This document shows positions 33,488-37,311 of a stretch of DNA of 37,311 bases, piece by piece. A model generated the notes under the pieces. The model made no database searches and was not told the origin of the DNA. It saw only the letters and a program-made list of their open reading frames with translations. The translations under genes and the position numbers were made by a program. Within the stretch, counting starts at the first letter, position 1, and every line of letters starts with the position of its first letter. The DNA comes from an uncultured Prevotella sp. (GTDB taxonomy: Bacteria > Bacteroidota > Bacteroidia > Bacteroidales > Bacteroidaceae), in contig ONDK01000019.1 in NCBI GenBank assembly GCA_900316565.1, positions 1-37,311 on the forward strand. Direction: 5' to 3'.

Positions 33488-34540
33488 ATGAAGTCGATAA
33501 AATTGTTTATTCTTCTTACCGCGGTACTTCTGCTCTGCAGTTGTGGCGGCGGTAAGGGTAAGAAGTCCTACGATAAGGTTGGTCTTGACGGACTGACGGA
33601 GCGTACGGAGAATCTCCGCGACAACCTCAAGACGTATGTCAATAAAGGGATTATGATTGGTCAGATGTACGGGACCATTGAGGGCATTGGCTGGAAGAAC
33701 GACAGTGCCCGAAGCGATATCTATGAGATTACCAACGACAATCCCGCCGTCGTCGGCTACCGTATCGACGGAATAGAGAGTGGAGCCGACATCAATCCCG
33801 ACAGTCTTCGCTTTGCCGATATACGTAAGAACGTCATTGACTATTTCCATCGCAACGGCTTGATTCTAATGAGTTGGGCCATGCCGGAGCAGACCGACGA
33901 CGATAAGCAGATAGATCTCTGGACACAGGAGCTGGCTAAGTTCTTCGACTCCCTTCAGGACCAGTATGGCATCAAGGCGCCGGTGGTGCTCTTTGTTAAT
34001 CCACTTCATCAGGGTACGTGGTACAGCAGCCTGTCTAAGGACGACTATGAGGATATGTTCGAGAAGGTAACGGATGCCTTAAAAGACAAGGAGGTGACGA
34101 ATGTCATCTATGGCTATTCAGAGGAATGGAACGGCCAGCAGCTCCGTGGTTTCTATCCTGACGGCATCAGTGTGATAAACCTCACATATCTTCTCCATGC
34201 TAATAGTGGCAATGGTGATGAGTATGCTGTAACCTTAAACCGAGTCCTTCCGCAGCTTGCTTCGGCAGCGTCCGACAACGATGCTGTTGCAGGTCTTACA
34301 ACAGGTATTGAGGGACTGAGCGATTCTACATTCTTCTCCTCGCGTCTGCTGCCTTGCCTGCATAAGACTCGCCTGTCGTATGTGATGTTCGGTCCGAACC
34401 ATGGCGATTTCAAGGATGGTCATTACTATGTGCCTTATCCCGGCATCTCCAATGACCTTATCCACGATTTCACAAACTTCTACAATGACCCTCTGACGGT
34501 TTTCCTCAGCAGTCTTAACGGTCTTTATCTCAAGCACTGA
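33488..34540 (+). CDS. GH26-like lipoprotein lacking the catalytic glutamates (pseudo-enzyme)
   Basis: The start at ATG 33488 gives a lipoprotein signal (MKSIKLFILLTAVLLLCSC, Cys19); the ATG at 33380 lies within the previous gene. The 350-aa protein aligns along its length with the GH26 mannanase at 19026-20099: KGIMIGQMYGTIEGIGW with KFGVMYGHQDDPFYGITW, then PAVVGYRIDGIESG with PAVMGFDLGGIEMG. The acid/base motif RPWHE is NPLHQ here (171-175). The nucleophile motif ALTECGYKN is GLTTGIEGL, with Thr272 at the Glu position. It therefore cannot hydrolyse mannan by the GH26 mechanism. It may bind the glycan or act as a scaffold. The residues after Cys19 (GGGKGKK) are not acidic, so surface export is less sure. 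It lies 100 bp after the GH26-GH5 gene. Confidence 0.85.
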   Translation: MKSIKLFILLTAVLLLCSCGGGKGKKSYDKVGLDGLTERTENLRDNLKTYVNKGIMIGQMYGTIEGIGWKNDSARSDIYEITNDNPAVVGYRIDGIESGADINPDSLRFADIRKNVIDYFHRNGLILMSWAMPEQTDDDKQIDLWTQELAKFFDSLQDQYGIKAPVVLFVNPLHQGTWYSSLSKDDYEDMFEKVTDALKDKEVTNVIYGYSEEWNGQQLRGFYPDGISVINLTYLLHANSGNGDEYAVTLNRVLPQLASAASDNDAVAGLTTGIEGLSDSTFFSSRLLPCLHKTRLSYVMFGPNHGDFKDGHYYVPYPGISNDLIHDFTNFYNDPLTVFLSSLNGLYLKH

Positions 34541-34608
34541 CAGTGATGTTGAGCCGCTGACGACGGCTTTTTGTCTTAGACCGTATTCTCTGGGCTGAAA
34601 ATAAAAAG

Positions 34609-34649
34609 AAACGGGGACGGAAGTAATCAATTGGCTTCCATCCCCGTTT
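34609..34649. terminator. Bidirectional terminator between convergent genes
   Basis: AAACGGGGA pairs with TCCCCGTTT (9 bp), and GGAAG with CTTCC inside after one mismatch. It lies between the GH26-like lipoprotein (plus, ends 34540) and the secreted protein gene (minus, ends 34683). T-rich flanks on both strands support use in both directions. Confidence 0.8.
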
Positions 34650-34682
34650 GTTTATATGAGTCTGTTTACTTACTATTGGCGA

Positions 34683-35603
34683 TTATCTCCTTAGCATCTT
34701 GTGCCCGTTTTGAATGACAACTCCCTTGTAGCTGCTCGTTACGTGCTGGCCTGCAAGGTTATACATAGGAGCGTTAATGTCAAGACTCTTTGCCTTTGAG
34801 CTGACAACATTGATTCCTGTTGCAGAACCGCCTTTAACCTTATATATTGTTACCGACTTGCGGGTGTTGACGCTGTTGCCCTGCTTCCACATATTCCAGT
34901 TGATACCCTGACGCCCATACTGGTCAGCCTCGTCTTCAAGTGCAGGCTTCAGATCCTTGTAGAGTAGAGATATGCTGTTGTCGCCGAGCTTTGTAGCGTT
35001 GATTTCTACGACGGTAACATTTCCTTTCAGACTTTTTATTGCGCCTATTCCCCAGCCGACTATGGAACCGTCATCGTTGGTGAGCTCACCCGTTGTGGTG
35101 TAAGTGAAGACTATCTTGTCGTTGTCGCTAAGACCGTCGAAGGCTGAGGCCAGGATACTTCCGTACTGGTCGAACTCTACGTTGATACCCGTCTCCTCAT
35201 AGTCCTCCGCTGTGGTGAGCGTAACCTTTGTTACCTTGGCGTCGATGCCCTGCACGCGCATCTTGCCGTTGGCCTTTATCTCCGCTGCCGTCTCTGCCGA
35301 CAGCGTGAGCTTGTATTCTCCTGCGGCGGTGATCTTTATTGCCTGAGTTCCTGGCATGTCTTTCCATGCGTTGGTCTTAAAGAAGATCTGCGAGCCGTAT
35401 GTCCATGATACGGCATCTATCGGTTCAGCGGTAAAGGTGAGAATGTCGCCAGCTTTTAGGTTCGTCTCGTCAATGACGAAACTTTGCCCCCATGATTCGT
35501 CGAATGTAACAGGTAACTCCGGGGTTGTTACAACATCTACTGTTGATGCATTGACTACGACTGCTGCTGCAATCGCACAGAGAAGAGTAAATAATTTTTT
35601 CAT
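34683..35603 (-). CDS. Secreted two-module protein with T9SS-like C-terminal tail, possible glycan-binding protein
   Basis: The start at ATG 35603 (MKKLFTLLCAIAAAVVVNAS) is chosen over an upstream TTG. The 306-aa protein has a signal peptide and two beta-sandwich modules (about residues 22-131 and 140-258). Each has 'GD.L.F', an aromatic-rich centre (SWTYGSQIFFKTNAWKDMPG in the first, GINWNMWKQGN in the second) and a closing VTKVTL- or SVTIYKV-type strand. The layout resembles the C-terminal domain of the six-TIG lipoprotein at 28428-30449. The C-terminus (APMYNLAGQHVTSSYKGVVI, then QNGHKMLRR) is a typical Prevotella T9SS-like tail. It probably binds glycan at the cell surface or outside the cell. 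It is transcribed from a good promoter of its own. Confidence 0.78.
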   Translation of the reverse strand: MKKLFTLLCAIAAAVVVNASTVDVVTTPELPVTFDESWGQSFVIDETNLKAGDILTFTAEPIDAVSWTYGSQIFFKTNAWKDMPGTQAIKITAAGEYKLTLSAETAAEIKANGKMRVQGIDAKVTKVTLTTAEDYEETGINVEFDQYGSILASAFDGLSDNDKIVFTYTTTGELTNDDGSIVGWGIGAIKSLKGNVTVVEINATKLGDNSISLLYKDLKPALEDEADQYGRQGINWNMWKQGNSVNTRKSVTIYKVKGGSATGINVVSSKAKSLDINAPMYNLAGQHVTSSYKGVVIQNGHKMLRR

Positions 35604-35659
35604 AGACAATTGGTTTTTAATTAATATTATTGTTGTTTGGTTTTATCAATCTCTTATTG

Positions 35660-35690
35660 CAAAAATACTAAAATTATTTTATTCCGTCAA
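35660..35690 (-). promoter_or_regulatory. Complete Bacteroidetes promoter (-33 TTG and -7 TATTTTTG)
   Basis: On the minus strand TTG (35690-35688) is followed after exactly 20 bp by TATTTTTG (35667-35660). The ATG of the secreted two-module protein is 56 bp further on. Of the promoters I checked here, this is the only one with both elements at standard spacing, so the gene may be expressed without a special activator. Confidence 0.65.
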
Positions 35691-35809
35691 TACATCTTCC
35701 GGCTTATTTTCTTTGGTTTCGTGCGTGGTTAACAAATTGTGTGTGAGTTTAAAACAAACGGTACATCTCCATTTGGACTAAAATCTCCTTAGGTGGTGTA
35801 TAACTAACT

Positions 35810-35856
35810 TAAGGACCCCTCTAATTTCCGTTTTGTTGGATATAGAGAGGCCCTTA
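35810..35856 (-). terminator. Possible weak terminator after the GH5 mannanase
   Basis: TAAGG (35810-35814) can pair with CCTTA (35852-35856), and CCTCT (35818-35822) with AGAGG (35846-35850), with small internal loops. It lies just past the minus-strand GH5 stop at 35882. No clear T-run follows on the minus strand, so it may be only a processing hairpin. Confidence 0.3.
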
Positions 35857-35881
35857 GGATGTTTGTTTGGAGCGCAATGTA

Positions 35882-37159
35882 TTATTCATTTAGCTTTGTC
35901 ATGCGTTCCACCTGCTGTTTCACTACGGCTATGGTTGAGGAGTCAGAGGCAAAGACACTGTTCAGGCCCTGCTGCTCCTGTGCCGGGTCGCCGGTGTAGT
36001 CGTCGCCGACCTGCCATTGCTCATGATGCGGCTGAGCGTAACCTCCCCATCCCCAGAAGTTGCATCCTGCAAATTTTCCACCTTTCTCAGCGTTGTCGGC
36101 AACGAGGGAGAATACGTACTTGTAATAGCCGTCGCGTCCCTTTGTCGTCGCTGTCTGTGAGAACGAGAAACCATCACGTGGATAACCGAACTCTTCCATG
36201 ACCAGCGGCTTGTTAAGTCGGTCGCAGATTTCAAGATGACGGTCGATGTAGTCCTTGGTGTTCTTACAGCTCACCGGCAGGTCCTCTATGAGACTCTCCT
36301 TGTGAGCCCATCCCCAGTTATATGGCCACAGATGGACGTTGCAGTAGTCGATGTTCTTGTCGGCGCATATATGCTCATAGCAGTCATAGTCGCCCTCGCA
36401 GCCCCATGCGCCCTCGCTGCCGAGGCTTATCAGATGGTTCTTGTCGATGGAGCGAATGAGAGCACTGGCTTCAGAGAGCCATTTCTCGAATGCCGGTATC
36501 TGTGCCTTGTCGAAGGCACGCGGTTCGTTGCCTATCTGCCATGACATGATAGTCGGGTCGTCAACATATTTCAGACCAGTGTAGCGGTTTGTGCGGGAGA
36601 TGATGTCACGCACATAGTTGTAGAAGAGCTTGTGTGCCTTCTCATTGCTGGCATATTGTGCCACGAACTTCATGAATGCCGGATAACCGTCCTCGTTGGG
36701 TCGTGGTGCCTTTCCTGCTCCGGCCCATTCCAGGTATTGCCCGTAGCCACCGCTCCATTCCCATGAGTTGTTGAGGTAGAGAACAGCCACCATGTGGCGT
36801 TTCCCCATCTCCATGAGGAGGTAGTCGAGGCCGGCGAGGATAGTGTCGTTATAGACTCCCGGCTCCACCTGCAGCGTCGGCTCCACCTTTGTCTTCACTC
36901 CGCGGTGTCCGTCGGAACCCACAAGAACCCGGAGGTTGTCTATGCCGGCAGCCTTCAGCGCGTCGAGTTCCTTACAGAGCCGCTGACGGTTGCCGCCTTG
37001 TCCCTCACTACCCAGGATGGCGCCATACCAGAGATTTGTGCCTACATAATAATATGGTTTCCCGTCGCGCAGGAAATGTCCATTCTTGACAGTGATGAAA
37101 TCTTGTGCTGACAATGACATTGAAATCATACAAAAGATAAGGATCAGTATTTTTTTCAT
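35882..37159 (-). CDS. Beta-mannanase, GH5 (subfamily 7 type), secreted
   Basis: The 425-aa enzyme has a signal peptide (MKKILILIFCMISMSLSAQ) and a single GH5 barrel. The N-terminal GHFLRDGKPYYYVGTNLWYG and the GLDYLLMEMGKRHMVAVLYL strand are typical of GH5_7 mannanases. The acid/base is Glu212 in MSWQIGNEPR and the nucleophile Glu323 in LVMEEFGYPRDG. HLWPYNWGW and the NFWGWGG motif add aromatic subsites. It cuts beta-1,4-mannan, probably outside the cell or in the periplasm; there is no lipobox or T9SS tail. It is the last full gene of the window and has a TAACTTTG -7 element upstream, so it is its own unit beside the main PUL. Confidence 0.95.
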   Translation of the reverse strand: MKKILILIFCMISMSLSAQDFITVKNGHFLRDGKPYYYVGTNLWYGAILGSEGQGGNRQRLCKELDALKAAGIDNLRVLVGSDGHRGVKTKVEPTLQVEPGVYNDTILAGLDYLLMEMGKRHMVAVLYLNNSWEWSGGYGQYLEWAGAGKAPRPNEDGYPAFMKFVAQYASNEKAHKLFYNYVRDIISRTNRYTGLKYVDDPTIMSWQIGNEPRAFDKAQIPAFEKWLSEASALIRSIDKNHLISLGSEGAWGCEGDYDCYEHICADKNIDYCNVHLWPYNWGWAHKESLIEDLPVSCKNTKDYIDRHLEICDRLNKPLVMEEFGYPRDGFSFSQTATTKGRDGYYKYVFSLVADNAEKGGKFAGCNFWGWGGYAQPHHEQWQVGDDYTGDPAQEQQGLNSVFASDSSTIAVVKQQVERMTKLNE

Positions 37160-37184
37160 TTTAGTTTGGTTTTTGTTGTAGATG

Positions 37185-37192
37185 CAAAGTTA
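37185..37192 (-). promoter_or_regulatory. -7 promoter element for the GH5 mannanase
   Basis: The minus strand reads TAACTTTG 26-33 bp before the ATG at 37159. No -33 TTG is seen at standard spacing. Confidence 0.5.
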
Positions 37193-37271
37193 ACGTATAA
37201 TTTCTAAATTAACTAAAGTTTCCCACCCCTAAAAAGGTGGCTTAAAATGACAGTTTCTCAGAAAATTGTTG

Positions 37272-37279
37272 TATATTTG
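37272..37279 (+). promoter_or_regulatory. -7 element of a divergent gene beyond the right edge
   Basis: TATATTTG (TAnnTTTG) lies on the plus strand 33 bp from the window edge and about 80 bp from the minus-strand promoter of the GH5 gene. It probably serves a plus-strand gene outside the window. Confidence 0.4.
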
Positions 37280-37311
37280 TAATCGCCAAACAACAAATAA
37301 CCAGCAATTTA

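Overview
The window looks like a chromosomal segment of a Prevotella-type Bacteroidales (gut or rumen Prevotella/Segatella lineage). This rests on several TAnnTTTG -7 promoter elements, SusC/SusD pairs with acidic lipoprotein export signals, a GldH lipoprotein, T9SS-like C-terminal tails and a GH26-GH5 fusion of a kind known from rumen Prevotella. The genus is inferred; there is no rRNA in the window.

Region 1 (1-12.9 kb) is mostly housekeeping. It holds the 5' part of lysS (minus), a small unknown protein gene, aroB (minus), a 640-bp gap with a perfect 4 x 22-bp tandem repeat, a TonB-receptor-like outer-membrane protein with a Gly/Pro-rich C-terminus (plus), purN (minus), a probable operon metF-holB-ricT-gldH (minus) ending in a strong terminator, a XylE-type sugar porter (plus), a candidate structured small RNA of about 245 nt with its own promoter and terminator, and a secreted protein of unknown function.

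Region 2 (13-37.2 kb) is a large beta-mannan/glucomannan utilization locus built around a divergent control region (about 21.43-21.92 kb). The leftward arm is CE7 acetyl esterase, GH26 mannanase, GH130 mannosylglucose phosphorylase, GPH-type transporter, cellobiose/mannobiose 2-epimerase, then an AraC-family regulator with its own promoter, and manA. The rightward arm is SusC, SusD, a TIG-domain glycan-binding lipoprotein, a six-repeat TIG lipoprotein, an internal hairpin/terminator, a small protein with a T9SS-like tail, a bifunctional GH26-GH5 enzyme and a GH26-like lipoprotein that has lost its catalytic residues. Two minus-strand genes follow: a secreted two-module protein with a T9SS-like tail and a GH5_7-type mannanase.

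Inferred pathway: surface mannanases (GH26-GH5, GH5) cut mannan. SusD and the TIG lipoproteins bind the fragments and SusC imports them. In the periplasm CE7 removes acetyl groups and GH26 trims to mannobiose. The GPH symporter brings mannobiose into the cytoplasm, the epimerase converts it to mannosyl-glucose, GH130 phosphorolyses this to mannose-1-phosphate and glucose, and ManA links mannose-6-phosphate to fructose-6-phosphate. A phosphomannomutase is not in the window. The least ordinary items are the catalytically dead GH26 lipoprotein, the two proteins with T9SS-like tails that share modules with PUL neighbours, the shared motif in the divergent promoter region, and the small RNA.
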